A DNA stretch of 64,000 bases from Leptomonas pyrrhocoris (taxonomy: Eukaryota > Euglenozoa > Kinetoplastea > Trypanosomatida > Trypanosomatidae): NCBI RefSeq assembly GCF_001293395.1, contig NW_015438370.1:372001-436000 (forward strand). The letters run 5' to 3'. Position 1 is the first letter of the stretch. Each line of letters opens with the position of its first letter. The notes beneath the pieces were generated by a model that did no database searches, was not told the DNA's origin, and saw only the letters and a list, made by a program, of their open reading frames with translations. Shown here one piece after another: positions 10,692 to 23,000 of the stretch. Position numbers and translations under genes: made by a program.

Positions 10692-11588
10692 ATGACTACC
10701 TCCTACGCCTCGTCATCGGCTGGCGTGGGAGCTCCTCTTGCCGGAGGCCAACGCCCGACCACCGAAACGCACGTCGATGTGAAAGACCTGCAGGAGGCGA
10801 TACTTCAACTCCTCCCCACACACCACACCGGTGAGGGCCCCTTCTACGTGGAGGTAAGCGGCCCGGCGGACCCTTCCGAGACGTTAATTCGCTACGACAT
10901 CCCGTACGCACCGGGCGACCCAAAGCGTTCGCTGAAGCTGCGCCGCAGTCACGGCCTCGGCGCAGAGGAGCGCGTCGTCGACCCGAATGTGCGCGTTGTC
11001 ATCGACAGCTTCATCACGCCCCGTCGCTGGGTGGACGCCGAAACCGGTGTGATGTGGGTCCAGCACGCGAGCGCGTTTGTATCGTCGCGGATTGAGGCGG
11101 CGGAGACGCAGGCGCGACTGCACGAGCAGCTCGCGGCCCATCAAGCCCGCACCACCGGCACGAGTCCCATCCGCTCCCTCCTCGTGGCGGAGTGCATCTT
11201 GGAGGTGCTGCGACAGGTGACGGCGGAGTGCTGGGAGCGCGGGCTGCTGCTGCTGCACGTGCACTCGGAGCGAGTGGCAGCGCAGGCGGCGCATCGTCGC
11301 TTGTTTGAGAGCCGCGTGGGGCACGCCTTTCGTCTGGCGCTGAAGGGCGAGAAGGACGTGGCGAAGGTCGAGGAGGACATGACGCAGCTGCGGCAGCGCG
11401 TGGAGCTGCTCGAGCGGGAGGAGGCGGAACTGCGACAGAAGTGCAACGAGTTTGAGGCGTACGCGGAGGAGCAGTTGCTGATTGCGAATAAGAAGCACAG
11501 CGACGCGCTCGTGAAGCTGAAGAAGGAGGGGGCACTGAAGCGGGCGCAGCTGGAGCAGCAGCTTGTCATTCCAGCAAACCTTCAGTAA
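10692..11588 (+). CDS. Axonemal inner-arm dynein light chain p28 (DNALI1 family)
   Basis: A 298-residue protein matching the axonemal dynein light-chain family (human DNALI1, Chlamydomonas p28), which is about 250-260 residues long. Diagnostic stretches are the central PRRWVDAETGVMWVQHAS (compare PPREW...LWIQ in DNALI1), the spacing LHEQLAAHQARTTG then PIR, and RQVTAECWERGLLLLHVHSE (compare RQVTINCAERGLLLLRVRDE). The C-terminal 100 residues form a coiled coil (VEEDMTQLRQRVELLEREEAELRQK). The protein is a subunit of single-headed inner-arm dyneins in the flagellar axoneme, where it binds the heavy chain together with actin or centrin. The ATG at 10692 is the first in frame. The N-terminus is somewhat longer than in animals. 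It follows epsilon-tubulin, another flagellum/basal-body gene. Confidence 0.9.
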   Translation: MTTSYASSSAGVGAPLAGGQRPTTETHVDVKDLQEAILQLLPTHHTGEGPFYVEVSGPADPSETLIRYDIPYAPGDPKRSLKLRRSHGLGAEERVVDPNVRVVIDSFITPRRWVDAETGVMWVQHASAFVSSRIEAAETQARLHEQLAAHQARTTGTSPIRSLLVAECILEVLRQVTAECWERGLLLLHVHSERVAAQAAHRRLFESRVGHAFRLALKGEKDVAKVEEDMTQLRQRVELLEREEAELRQKCNEFEAYAEEQLLIANKKHSDALVKLKKEGALKRAQLEQQLVIPANLQ

Positions 11589-12651
11589 CTCTCTCTCTTT
11601 CTTAAGATACTCGCTACTCCTCCGTTTTTCCCTGTTTGCGCCACCGGTGATTTGCAGGGGACCTTTTGCCCTACGAGCGACGGCGTTGATGTACACTAGT
11701 GTTCTTATTGTTGTTACTACGCTCCTTTTGAGCCGCCCCCTTCATCAACAGAAGAGAACGAGAAACATAAAAAAGATCTAAAGGGAAAAACAAAAATGCA
11801 GTGTGACAGCCGTGTTGTTGCTGATGTAACGTGGATGCCTTCGGTGCCTTGCTTACACATGAGAGAGCTGCAACAGGATGATGTTATTAGCTCTGCCGCT
11901 TCACGGCTTCCCTAAGACAGGCCGTATGAAGCGCTTCTGTACATCAATCGAGGGTCCCGAAAAGTAGATCTTTGAGGCACATACGCCTGCCTCGAAGAAG
12001 AGAAAAGAAGAACAGCGTGCTCGTTTATACGGCGTGCTATTCAACCTTCTTGACGTCGACTCGGAAGAGAAAGAAAAATGCCTTCAAACCCTTCCTGCTC
12101 TTTCGTTCTCAATACCTGACGTGCACGCGTGCTTTCCCTCCGGTGCATCGCACCCCCCAAAAAATAAATAAAATAAAATACACATCGGTAGCAGCAGCAG
12201 AAAATTGGCATCCGAAAACGAAACGCCACTAAAACGGGAACCTGCTATCCTTACCTAAGCCTGAGCTCTCCTTTTTTCGTTGTTCATTTCTCTCTCTCCT
12301 CGTGCCTGCTGTGCACCGCCGACTGCGTTGCTTTCCGCGAGCTATTATTATTACTATTATTGCTGTTGTTATTAGTACTATTTTTTCCTCTTTGCTGCTT
12401 GTGTGTGTTTGTGTGGTAGACACACAACATAGATTAGAGCGGTCTTATTCGTCTGTCTTTGTATCCTGTTGTTTGCATGCATGTATGTGTACGTGTGGGG
12501 GGTGAATGAATCGGCATGTAGATAGAACTCTGCTGATTTGTTGTTTAATACTCTTCTTCCTCTCTTTTTCCCATTGCCCCATCCACCGTATCTGGGCCAC
12601 ACCGAGAAGGGCAGCGATACATTAGAGCGGATATATATACACATAGAGACG
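11589..12651. other. Intergenic region, no gene seen
   Basis: About 1.06 kb. It contains an A-rich segment at about 12156-12182, a (TTA)-like triplet-rich stretch around 12344-12380, and a strong pyrimidine tract at about 12547-12582 that probably directs trans-splicing to the next gene. No supported coding frame. Confidence 0.6.
12605..12606 (+). promoter_or_regulatory. Likely spliced-leader acceptor AG for the gene starting at 12652
   Basis: This is the first AG after the C/T-rich tract at 12547-12582, 45 bases before the chosen ATG. Choosing this AG excludes the upstream hydrophobic extension of the open frame. Inference. Confidence 0.35.
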
Positions 12652-15462
12652 ATGTTGCGTGAGCTTCGCCGCCGCAAGCAGCAGGTCGCGGACAAGATCG
12701 GCCACGAGGAGTACATCTACCGACTCAACGGTGACCCTTTTAGCGGCCAGCAGGAAATACACGTACGCCCGCAAGGCAACTTCGACCCTCGCAGGGGTGC
12801 CGGCGCAGGCGGTGGTGGTGGTGGTGGCGGCGGCGTTCGACCGCCCTTTGCGGTGGACGGCGACGACGACGGTGGCGGTAACCGCGGCAACGGTCGCCGT
12901 GCTGCTCCGCTGAACCCCATCACAGGGGCTCCCGCGGCCGGGGCCGGAGGAGGGGGCTGCAACAACGCCGATAATAATGCCGGTGCAGCCCTGGTCCCAC
13001 TCCGCCGTGACAACAACAACCCAAATCAAAATTACGTTTCCCCGTACGGGGCGCCAGCGGTGGGCAACCATTATAACGGAGGCGGCGGGTACCCCGCAGC
13101 GCTGCAGCCCGTCGTGAGCGCCTTCGCGCCTGTCATGCCACCGATCGCACCGGTCGGGGAGTTGCCAGGCCCGCTGCCCCCCGTCTTCCGACCGAAGCCG
13201 CCCCTCACGTTCCACACCAACGGCCTTGGCCCATCCTTTCCTGTTCCACCGCCGGTGTACTACGCTGGAGGTGGGGGCGACAACAACGGCTGCCCTGCTG
13301 CTCCGATGCCGAACTACGGACCCTATAATAATAACAACGGCGGCGGTGGTGGCCGCGGGGACGGCGCGCGGCCGAATACAAGCCCCACGGTGCTGCCCCC
13401 CATCGCGCCGAACCGTGCCGGGGGAGCTGGAGGGGGGATGGACCACGACGGCAACAATATGAACCCCAGAGGTGGTCGTAGCCCACGCCCCAGCACCAGC
13501 GGTGCCCCCGCCCCCGCCGGCAACCTCATCGTCGGCAGCAGCGGCCTCTCTGAGGTGGAGGAGCGCTACCGTGAGAAGATGGCGGCGCGTCAGCGAGCAA
13601 TCGAGCTGCAGCAGGAGAATGCACGTCAGATGCTGGAGCAGCAGCAGCGTAAGCAAGCGGAGCGGGAGCGGGAGATCAAAGAAGATCGTGAGGCGGAGAA
13701 CCGGCTGCGGCGGGAGCGCGATGAAGTGGCGCGCCGGGAGCAGGCCGAGGTCGACCGCGAAAGGCGCGAGCGGGAGGTGAAGATGATGGGGCCCGACGCG
13801 GCGGCGGCGGCGCTGGAGAGGGAGCGGGAAGAGACGGCGGCCCGGCGGGAGGCGGAGGCGGCGGCACGGCGCAACAAGGGCAAGTCGTCTCCCACATCAC
13901 CGCAGCCGAAGGGGGACGAACCCTCTGTGAATGCAGCACCGTCTGAGGCGAATAAAGCGTCGGACACACCACCGAGGTCCAAGAGCAGCGACGCGGAGGC
14001 TACGCCAGCGCCGCCTCAACCAACTCCCATCGATCAGCGCAACCCCATCAGCTTCAGCTCCGCCTTCCGCCCTGCTCCACCACCGGTTCTGCCAACGCAG
14101 CCGGAGATGCACGCCGCGCAGCAGTACTTCGCAGGCATCGGCCTGGGCGGTGCGGGCTTCGCTCTCCCACCCCCTGCCCCTCCCCCGTCGCCCACGCCCC
14201 TCTCCTACGCCACGAACCCGTACGTCCTGCAGCAACGACAGCAGAGCATTCACTTAGAGAGCAATGTGATTCACGAGGAGCTGCGGCACATCGCCCTGCT
14301 GCTAGAGGCCCAGCAGCTGAACAGCGCCATCGCACACAACACCCCACCACCGCCGCAGCTGTGGGGGGCGGGATCGCTGCCGTCGAGCGCGGCAGGGGCG
14401 GGGACGTACCTCACGACCGGTCTGCCCTCCCCCGTGTACAATGTTACCCATAACAACAGTAAAGGAGGAGGTGCTGCTGCGGGCCTTCATCAGCCGGGCA
14501 GCGGCGGGCTTCGAAGTTCTCCGGCGACTCCAGGCTCCTCACCGTCTTACGCGTCCAACGGTGGTACTCCCTACCGTTCCTTTATGGCGGGTGGGTCGCT
14601 GCCGCCGCCGCCGCTGGCCACCGCCGTCCCCCCACTTCTAGCCTCCTCGTTGCCATCCGCGCAGTACGCCGCAGCCCGCTCATCGGCCACCGCCTTCACG
14701 CCGGGCGGTCAGGGTGGGGCTCCGTGGCAGGGTCTCTTCTCCGCCTCGGCGGCCTACCCCAGCAACGGCAACTATGCCAATAACAGTTTTCTTGGCAGTT
14801 ACCGCGGCGACGGTGGCGACTCGGAGCTCGGGATTGAGCCGTCGCACTTCGTCATGCCAGCCGCCGCGCCGCCAGCGTCTTTTATCCCTGCTGTTGCTCT
14901 TGCGGCTCCTCTTCCAGAAGCGGCAGCGGCAGCCGCTGCTGCTCCGAATGCTGCGGCGAATGGGCCGTCCGCCTCGTCTTCGATGGGAGACCTCACCTCC
15001 CCCACCCAGGCAGGCTCAAAGGAACGGCCAGGGACGGGGAAACCGGCCAGCTCCCCCTCTCCTGTTCTTCCTGTCCCTCTGCCTCTCTCTTCGGCTGCTG
15101 CTGCTGACCCGCCGGCTGAAAAGGCAGAGAAATCCGATGCGACGTCCACGACGATCTTCATCAGCGCCCCCGCGGCGGCGGCGCCTGTTGCTGCTGACTC
15201 GTTGGACATGGAGCTGGGACCAGGCCCTGCGCCGGCGATGGCGAGTGAGGAGTCCTCGGTGCGCGGCGCCACTCCGCTGGCGGCAGCAGCGACGGAGGCG
15301 ACGGAGATGTTGAAAGCGGGCAAGCAGACGAGGTCGGAGGCTGCTGGACGGCCCCCTGCACCATCATCGCGGCCTCCACGCGCAGCCGTTATGGAACCGC
15401 CGGTGGTGATCTTGACGCCACGGTCGAAGGAAGAGGAGGCGAAGGAGGAAGATGAACTGTGA
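12652..15462 (+). CDS. Gly/Asn/Pro-rich protein with a charged coiled coil, function unknown (936 aa)
   Basis: The start is the ATG at 12652 (MLRELRRRKQQVADKIGHE), because sequence upstream in the same frame is pyrimidine-tract translation. Residues 1-45 look conserved and basic (EEYIYRLNGDPFSGQQEIHV). Residues 45-290 are Gly-, Asn- and Pro-rich with runs of Gly. A highly charged helix or coiled coil spans about 302-412 (EERYREKMAARQRAIELQQ and following). A second helical segment is at about 523-561 (QQSIHLESNVIHEELRHIALL). The remainder is Ala/Pro/Ser-rich and probably disordered. There are no membrane segments or catalytic motifs. A single charged helix between disordered regions suggests a scaffold or microtubule-associated protein; this is inference only. 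GC3-rich codon use supports a real gene. Confidence 0.8.
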   Translation: MLRELRRRKQQVADKIGHEEYIYRLNGDPFSGQQEIHVRPQGNFDPRRGAGAGGGGGGGGGVRPPFAVDGDDDGGGNRGNGRRAAPLNPITGAPAAGAGGGGCNNADNNAGAALVPLRRDNNNPNQNYVSPYGAPAVGNHYNGGGGYPAALQPVVSAFAPVMPPIAPVGELPGPLPPVFRPKPPLTFHTNGLGPSFPVPPPVYYAGGGGDNNGCPAAPMPNYGPYNNNNGGGGGRGDGARPNTSPTVLPPIAPNRAGGAGGGMDHDGNNMNPRGGRSPRPSTSGAPAPAGNLIVGSSGLSEVEERYREKMAARQRAIELQQENARQMLEQQQRKQAEREREIKEDREAENRLRRERDEVARREQAEVDRERREREVKMMGPDAAAAALEREREETAARREAEAAARRNKGKSSPTSPQPKGDEPSVNAAPSEANKASDTPPRSKSSDAEATPAPPQPTPIDQRNPISFSSAFRPAPPPVLPTQPEMHAAQQYFAGIGLGGAGFALPPPAPPPSPTPLSYATNPYVLQQRQQSIHLESNVIHEELRHIALLLEAQQLNSAIAHNTPPPPQLWGAGSLPSSAAGAGTYLTTGLPSPVYNVTHNNSKGGGAAAGLHQPGSGGLRSSPATPGSSPSYASNGGTPYRSFMAGGSLPPPPLATAVPPLLASSLPSAQYAAARSSATAFTPGGQGGAPWQGLFSASAAYPSNGNYANNSFLGSYRGDGGDSELGIEPSHFVMPAAAPPASFIPAVALAAPLPEAAAAAAAAPNAAANGPSASSSMGDLTSPTQAGSKERPGTGKPASSPSPVLPVPLPLSSAAAADPPAEKAEKSDATSTTIFISAPAAAAPVAADSLDMELGPGPAPAMASEESSVRGATPLAAAATEATEMLKAGKQTRSEAAGRPPAPSSRPPRAAVMEPPVVILTPRSKEEEAKEEDEL

Positions 15463-15474
15463 GATGGTTAGGTC

Positions 15475-15496
15475 ACTACTACTACTACTACTACTA
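15475..15496. repeat. ACT trinucleotide microsatellite
   Basis: About seven copies of ACT immediately after the upstream coding region, in its probable 3' UTR. Confidence 0.85.
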
Positions 15497-17057
15497 TTGT
15501 TTATTTACTGTGTTCTCATATGGATCCTTCTTCCAAGTTCAATTCACCTTCGGATGTCGCAGGCTCTTCTCTGTGTGAAGTTTGTTTTTAGGCAGTGAAG
15601 TCTATTTGTTTTGCTATGCTGTTCTCTTGTTGTTCTCTTACTGTTCATGTACTTGTATTACACTTACCATTGCCGAATATTATCTTCCTCTCTCTCTCTT
15701 TTCGTTTTTCTTTTAAAGATTTAGAGTACACTCCTCATCGACACGTGTGCTGCCGCTTACATTACAATTTCGCTGCCCTTTCAAAATGGAAGGTTATCTC
15801 GTTTCATTTGTCTGCCGCGTCGCCGTCCGTCGCCTGCTTTTACGCCGTCAATCTTCAATGCATTTTGATATTTATTACTTCAAAACGCGTACCTTCGGCA
15901 TCTCGTTTGCCGTTTCAATTCTTTCCAAAAGAAAAAACGAAGAAATCCCTCTTCTTCTCTTCCCCCCCTTTTTTTTTGCCTTGCCTACAACAGTAGTGAA
16001 GACATCTACTGGGGAGATGCCGCGTAGCGGTCATCACCGACGATGAAGGTAAATCAAAGAGAGCGCGGGAGAGAGGGAGAGAGAGAGGAGGGGGAACAGA
16101 AACTGTGTGAGGAGAAGGAAGTAATTGCCGCAAGATAGCTGGTCCGCGTAGCGCCAAGGCTCTTGCAATACGCGTCCTTTCAATTGACACACACTTCTCT
16201 CAGGCTGGCGCATGTTGCCCTTCGATGATGATGGTGCTTTGCAGTTAAAAAGAAAGAAAAATGAATGGATGAATGATCTCCCACTTATACCATTTTTACG
16301 TCTCCGCTTCTCCCCTCTTCTTTTGGTTTTGTTCTTCAAACTCCTTTGCTTTTGCACGTTGTGCCCTCCTACGGACGCCGCTGTTTGCCACTCACTCGTA
16401 GCCCAATAATCGTCGCGGAGGTGCTGCTTGCGGATCTCGCTCCTACAGACACTTCTACTCCTTTTCCCCCATTTGCATCTCCCTGCCCGAATAGCGGCGA
16501 AGAGACGTCAAGAAAGATTAAGAAAAAGAAGAAGAGTTGCGGAACAACAGCACGCGAAACAACTCAAGCTTTTCTCTTCCTCCTCCTTATCGTGTTTAGG
16601 GGATTCGGACGAAGAAGCAAGACACAAGAGCAAGTGGACGTGATACACCCAGCGCATTTTGGTTATATATATTTCTTTGTTTTACTTAGACGCACATGAA
16701 ACTCGCGAAAGAAAAGTCTGTCGCCATTTTTGTTTCATATATTTAGCTTCCTCCACGCTTTCTCTCCCCCTTTTTTTAAAATTTTGTATCCCCTCACACA
16801 GTCTTCCTCGTTGGTGTGTGTTTTAACTTCTTCTGCCTTTGCTGTCACTTGTATTAGATTTCGTTGATTTTTGAGAAGGAGGAGGAAACCGCGGCCGCCG
16901 CGCGCACGTACGTCCACACACGCCTGCAGCTCATTGCTTCTCGTGTTCACGCCGTCTCTCCATCGCGTTCTTTCTTTCGGCTCTTTTTTGTTTGTAAAGG
17001 ATAACTTCTCTAGATACCTTTTTTTATTTGATTTTCTTCTGTCTTTCCATTGTGTAT

Positions 17058-17059
17058 AG
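17058..17059 (+). promoter_or_regulatory. Likely spliced-leader acceptor AG for the kinesin gene
   Basis: This AG follows a T-rich tract (about 17018-17048) and is 25 bases before the ATG at 17085. Splicing here would exclude the upstream part of the frame. Inference. Confidence 0.4.
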
Positions 17060-17084
17060 ACAAGACGCAAACTGTCTCGCAACC

Positions 17085-20000
17085 ATGACACACAACAACA
17101 CGGCTTCTCACGGCGCCGAGGAGTACCCGGACGATGGCCACATCTTTGTCTGCGTGCGCGTCCGCGACGTGCCTCACAACACTGCCTGCCTGACCAACAG
17201 CAGCAGCAACGTGAACAGCGGCACCCGCACCTCCACCGTCGTCCGCAAGTCGATGGTGCGCGATGCGCAAAAGATCTGCGTGTCTGTGGTGGAGAACGTT
17301 GTCGTGATGCACGACCCGAAGGCACTCGACGACGCCGCGACGGTCGCGAAGGACGGCAACAACGTCGTGCAGCTGCTCACGGACCGCGCGAATCGCATGA
17401 ACGCCGTCGGGCGTCCGTCACGCAAGACGAACGGCGGCGGCGCTGCGGCTGGTTCGGCGATGACGCGCACGAACTCGCGCCGCACCTCAACCCTCGGTGG
17501 TGGAGGCGGCGGACGTGCCTACGGCCCAGGCAACTCTCTCGTGCCCACCGGCACAGCGAACTACTACGAGTGTGATCGCTGCATTGCGTCGATGGAGCAG
17601 CCGCAGCTGCTGCAAATGCCGCTGATCCGCACGAGCGATTTCCTCCAGCCCCCTCCGTACGGCACGCAGGAGGACGTGTACCGGCACACCGCGATGCACG
17701 CGGTGAAGGCAGCGGTGGAGGGCATCAACTCGTGTGTGTTCGCCTATGGCCAGACCGGCAGCGGGAAAACCTACACGCTGTTCGGTGACACGACAAACAT
17801 CCGCCGCGACCCCGGCGTCGTGCCGCGTGCGGTGGACGACCTCTTTCGTCAGCTGGAGGCAGTGAAAGAGTCGTACCGCGGCAACGAGGAGACGGACTAC
17901 TCCTACAACGTTCAGCTGTCCTTCTTTGAAATCTACCAGAACGAGGTGTACTGCCTCTTCTCCCGCCAGGGCCCGCTGCACGTCCAGTTCCTGCGGGACC
18001 CGGCTGGCAAGAAAGAGACGATGACTATCAACGACCTGCAGCAGCAGACCGTCGCCTCGGCCGACAAGGCCTACCCGCTGATCGAGATGGGACTGCGTCG
18101 CCGGCAGACGGCCGAGACTGGCATGAACGCGCGCAGCAGCCGCAGTCACGCCATTTTGCAAATCCGTGTGGCGCAGTACCGCACCAACCGCGACACCCGC
18201 GAGACTGTCGAGCATCAAGCCACGATCAACCTGGTGGATCTCGCCGGCAGCGAGCGTCAGAAGACGGCGAACACGGACGGCAAGAGCCGCGACGAGGGCA
18301 TCCACATCAACCAGTCACTCGCCACGCTGGCACGTGTCATCAACGACATCGCCGGTGGGGCGAAGTTCGTGAACTATCGTGACTCGCTGCTCACGATGGT
18401 GCTGAAGGACAACCTCGGCGGCAACAGCAAGACGTTCATGATCGCCAACATCTCGCCCATCTCCTTCAGCTTCTCCGAGTCATGCGCCACGCTGACCTAC
18501 GCGAAGGACGTCCGGAAGATCCGCAACCGCCCCATGGTGAACAAGACCTTCCAGACCCGCACGAACCTGCTCGAGCAGAACTCCCGGCTCAAGCAGGAAA
18601 ATGAAAAGCTGAAGGAGCAGATGGAGGCGTGGGTCCGAAATCTGCAAGGCGGCGGTGCCGCAGATGTGAACTGGGCGCAGGTGCCAATGTTCCGCACGAT
18701 CCAACAACGCATTGCCTCGGCAGCGACGATGGGGAATGGCGGTTCGTCTCCCCCACCTCAGGATCAGCAGCATCCGCAAGGAAGAGCGATGATGCCCTTC
18801 TCCGTGTCGCAGCTGGCTGCCGGGGGCAACGACGCCTTCCTGTCCGCCACCAGCGCCGGGCTGACGGCACCGCTGCTCATCTCCTCGCACCGCCGCTACA
18901 CCAGCGTGGCGGGCATCGGCGGCTCCTGCGTGGAGGGCGGCGTCGTGCGGGTCTCCGCGTTGGTGAAGGAGACGATGCAGTTCCCGCTGCGCTGCGTGCT
19001 CGATCCTGCCGGGGGCGGCGGCGTCGGCGGGACGAAGATCGTGGAGGTGAAGGACAGCGAAAAAGAGCCGGCGTCGCCCAATGGAGAGGACGAGCGGCAC
19101 ACGACCATTCTCATGGAAACCGACAACGACGATGATGGCGATGATGGTGAGGAGCACGCCGGTGGACATGGAAAGCGCCGTGCGAGCGCCTCTCCCGACG
19201 CAGTTCCTACCGACTTTCCGCACGACGGCGCTGCTGCTGCTGCTGTTGCGCCGAGCAACATGGCGGACCTCGGTGTGCTGCAGCTGGACCGCGTCGCGCT
19301 GCGCTCCTGTGAGCAGCGCTACTACGTCCACTTCGTACCCCCGACAACGGAGGACGGCATCGCCCGGCTGATTGACGTGCAGGTGAACGGCAAAAGCATC
19401 GGGGCGAAGAACCGGCGCGAGCTGCACCACGGCGACGTCGTGTGCGCCTATTTGGAGGACAGCAAGGACACGGCCGTGGGTCTGCGTGCTCAGAGCCTCG
19501 TCTCCTTCCACTACGTCGACCTCAACTCCCTGGCGCGCAACATGAACGGGGCTGCCCTCGGGTCGGCCACCACCTTGGGTCAGATCGCCGTCTCGGTGGA
19601 CATCCCAGAGGACTTGGAGAACCTGACGCTGGAGGGCATCAAGCAGCTGCAGCGCGACAATGCGAAGCTGCTCGACATGGTACGCCAGCAGGCGGAGACG
19701 ATCGACTTCCAGTGCGCCCGTGCGAGCGTGTCGCAGGCAAGTCGTGCAAATCTGATCGAGGGCATTTCCTCCATCGGCAGCCCGGAGAGCGTATCGCCCG
19801 ATCCGCGGTCGGTGGAGCCGAGTCCGTCGGCCGTCATGCCACTCGAGCAGCGCACCGCCGTGGCCGTTGCGGAGGCCTTCCGTCGTCTGTCGGAGCCGCA
19901 CGGTCTGCGCGGCGGGTCCGTCATGCCGGCTGACATCGCCGCGGACGAGCTGCTCCGTCGTGCTGCGGCGCAGAGTGCGTCGCAGCAGCGCCTGGACAGC

Positions 20001-23000
20001 GCGGTGAAGGAGAATGAGAAGCTGCACCGCACGGTGGTGTCGCGCAACGCGACGCTGGATGCGCTGGCGAAGCGGTTGGCGGAGCTGGAGGCGGGCGGTG
20101 ATGACTATCAGCGGGACGTGTGCTCCTCCTCTTCGCGCTCATCATCGTCGTCTGCTGCTGATGCGGCGTCGCACAGGACCACCTCCTCCTCCCCCTCCTC
20201 CGTGAGTCTCAGCCCCTCGGCGGATTACGATGACAAGGTTGCGACGGTGGTCTGCCCACACGACAAGGAGGAGGTGGGTGTCAGCATGACGCGCGTCTCC
20301 TCGCCGTCCGCGACCCGCGATGCTTCAGAAAGTCCTCAGAAACACAAGAAGAAGCAGAAGGCTGTGCGAGTGTTGGCGGACGACGACGAAGACGACGAGG
20401 ACGAGGAGGAGCCCATCGGCGATGGCAAGCGACGTGTCGTGTACGACAACACGGAGGGGGCGCGGGAGCGCTACGCGGCTGTGGTGCGCGAGCGAGAGCA
20501 GTTCGACCACATCGTGGAGCTGGAGGAGGTCATTCGTGATCTGCGCGAGCGCCTGGCGGAGTTGGAGAGCCGGCTGCGCTTTGCGAAGGACGAGACCCTC
20601 GAGCAGCAGATGTTCCATGAGCAGGCGGAGGCGGAGCGGATGGCGCTGCTCGAGGAACTCGACGACGCCCGCCGCGAGAACAACGAACTGCGCGGCGACA
20701 ACGCCAGCCTCGAGGCCTTCCTCGCCAAGGATGAGCAGGCGCTTGCGGATGCAGCGCGGTTGACGGAGGAGGAGGTGCACCGCCAGACGTCGCTGCTGGT
20801 CGACCGCATTACCGCGCTGAAGGCGCTGGCGCGGATGTGGAAGCAGCGAACAATGAAGTACATCGCCATGTGCTACGGCGCGGGCGACGGCAGCGACGCG
20901 ATGTCTGCAGCGGCGCACTTGGACGCCATTCCGTGGGACGACCTGCGCGCAGCAGAGACGGTGGCCATCGCGAAGAAGCGTCTCGGCGGCACCTCCAGCG
21001 GCAGCAGCTCCCCCGTCCATCACGGCGCCCGCAGCAGCGGTGGTGGTGGTGGTGTTTGCACGGCTGAGATGGCGCAGACGATCGAGGACTTCGAAAAGGA
21101 CACTGCCGAGGAGAACCTGCGGGCGCTGGAGTACGCGCTGCTCGACTTTGAGCAGGAGAATCAGCGGCTGCAGGACGAGATTCGCCGCATTCAGGCTGAG
21201 TTGCAGCGCTTCAAGGATCTCATTGATCGCCTGCGGTCCGAGAAGACGGACATGGAGCGTCAGCTGGCCGACGCAACCGACGCGACGGACGAGGAGCGCC
21301 GCCGCATGCAACGCCTGCTCGACGACACGAACCGTCAGCTGGACGAGGCGGAGGGCAACTGGAAGGAGACGCAGGGCCGACTGGACGAGGCTGTGGCGCT
21401 GTGCGACAACAACAAGCGCAAGGCGGCGAAGAACAACGAGCTGCTCTTTGCTCAGCAGAAGCGCACCATCGAGGGCCAGGAGGCGCAGATCGCACGTCTG
21501 CGCAGCGACGTAGCCTCGAAGGACGAGGAACTGCGGAACCTGACGCAGTACATGGAGGACCACGACGCGCTGGGCGGCGATGGCGTGGCGAAGAGCTACG
21601 AGTTGCGCTCCCGCATTGAGGAGATGGTGGCGGACACGGCGGACGACTTCGACGCCCCGACCGGCTACTCCGTCTTCCCGGCTGGCTACGAGTTCTCCGA
21701 CGAGATGGTGGCGCTCATTCGGATTTGTCTGCGCATCCTGCTCGATCGGCTGAAGATGGAGCTGTACGTGCTGAACTCGCAGAGCGTGCACAAGTTCAGC
21801 TTGCTGATCCACGCCGTGAAGGCCCGCACCGAGGCGCACTTCCACACTTTCATGCATCAGCTGCGCGACGCCGTGTCGCAGATGACCGGCCGCGTGGTGC
21901 GCCCGGGCGGGAAGTGGGGCCTGTCGGAGGCGGACGTCCTCGCCAACCTGGTCGACCACCGCCGGCGGCAGGTCGGCGACGCGCTGAACGGGCTGCTCAT
22001 CTGGTACGATCATTGGGACAGCGCGCCCAAGATGGAGCACGTCGCGTACATGGAGCTGATCCGCAACGCAGACCGCATTCTCCAGATGGCCCGCCTCGTG
22101 CGCCGCGAGAGCCTACTCAACACAAACGCGACGTCAACGTCGTTGATGCCGGTGCCGGGCAAGAACATCTCCAGCGAGATGTCGCTCGTGGCGGAGGGGC
22201 CGAAGAGGAAGGATAGGTCCGTGAAAGACAGCTGCAAGATCCTGTCGCGGATGAACTCCTCAACGCGGCAGAGCAATTTGGCGCGTGCGGTGACGCAGTT
22301 CTCGGCCACGCCCTCGCGAGCCACCATCGCTGCGCGCGAGGACGCCAACCTCGGTGGGGTGGAGAGCACGCCCTTCAGCCGCAGTGCGACAGCCACGGCC
22401 CTGGTGCTGTCGCAGAGCATGATCCCCTTCAGTCGCTCCGCCACAGCGACCCGTGGCAGCGTGCAGCCGCCGTCGCAGCAACAGCAGCAGCACGCAAACG
22501 CCTCGACGCTGTCGCACCAGACCGGCGGTGTGTCACCGGCGCATGGTGAGAATGGTCCGACCTTCACCCGCTGCCTCTCCGGCCTGCCGCGGCCGTCCGC
22601 CACGGCGACGCCGTCGAGCTTTGCGGCGGTGTCGACGCCGATGCGACCGACCAAGTCGAACGCGGGCGAGGCAACCGTCACGAGCCACGCCATCGCCGCT
22701 GGCGCCCCCTCCCCTGCCGCCGCTGCGGCGCGTGCGAATTACACCCGGATGGCCTCGGCCGGGGTGCTGCCGGTGTCCGAGGCGGATGTAGCCTATGTGG
22801 CCACCACCGACGTCGCTGAGGCGGTGTCGATCAACTCGTACAACTTCTCGCGTCGCATGTCGGCCACGCCGGCGGAGATGGCGGAGCGCGGCGAGCCCGC
22901 TGCCTCCGCGGCGCGGCAGCCGAACCACCCATTTTCACGCTGCCACACCTCCATTCCTCAGTCTCAGCGACCGCCGCAACAGCACCAGCCGCAGCAGCGG

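Larger units (their letters stand above)
15463..17084. other. Intergenic region, about 1.6 kb, no gene seen
   Basis: Just after the stop codon lies an ACT trinucleotide repeat (about 15475-15496). Further on are pyrimidine-rich runs (15670-15715, 15950-15980), a GA repeat at about 16065-16092 and T-rich stretches up to 17058. No coding frame has the GC3 bias of the neighbours. Confidence 0.6.

Noticed and set aside
20325-22040. 571-codon open frame on the minus strand inside the kinesin gene
   Set aside because: It is the shadow of GC3-rich coding sequence; the peptide is a Leu/Val/His/Arg mixture without family features, opposite a certain kinesin.
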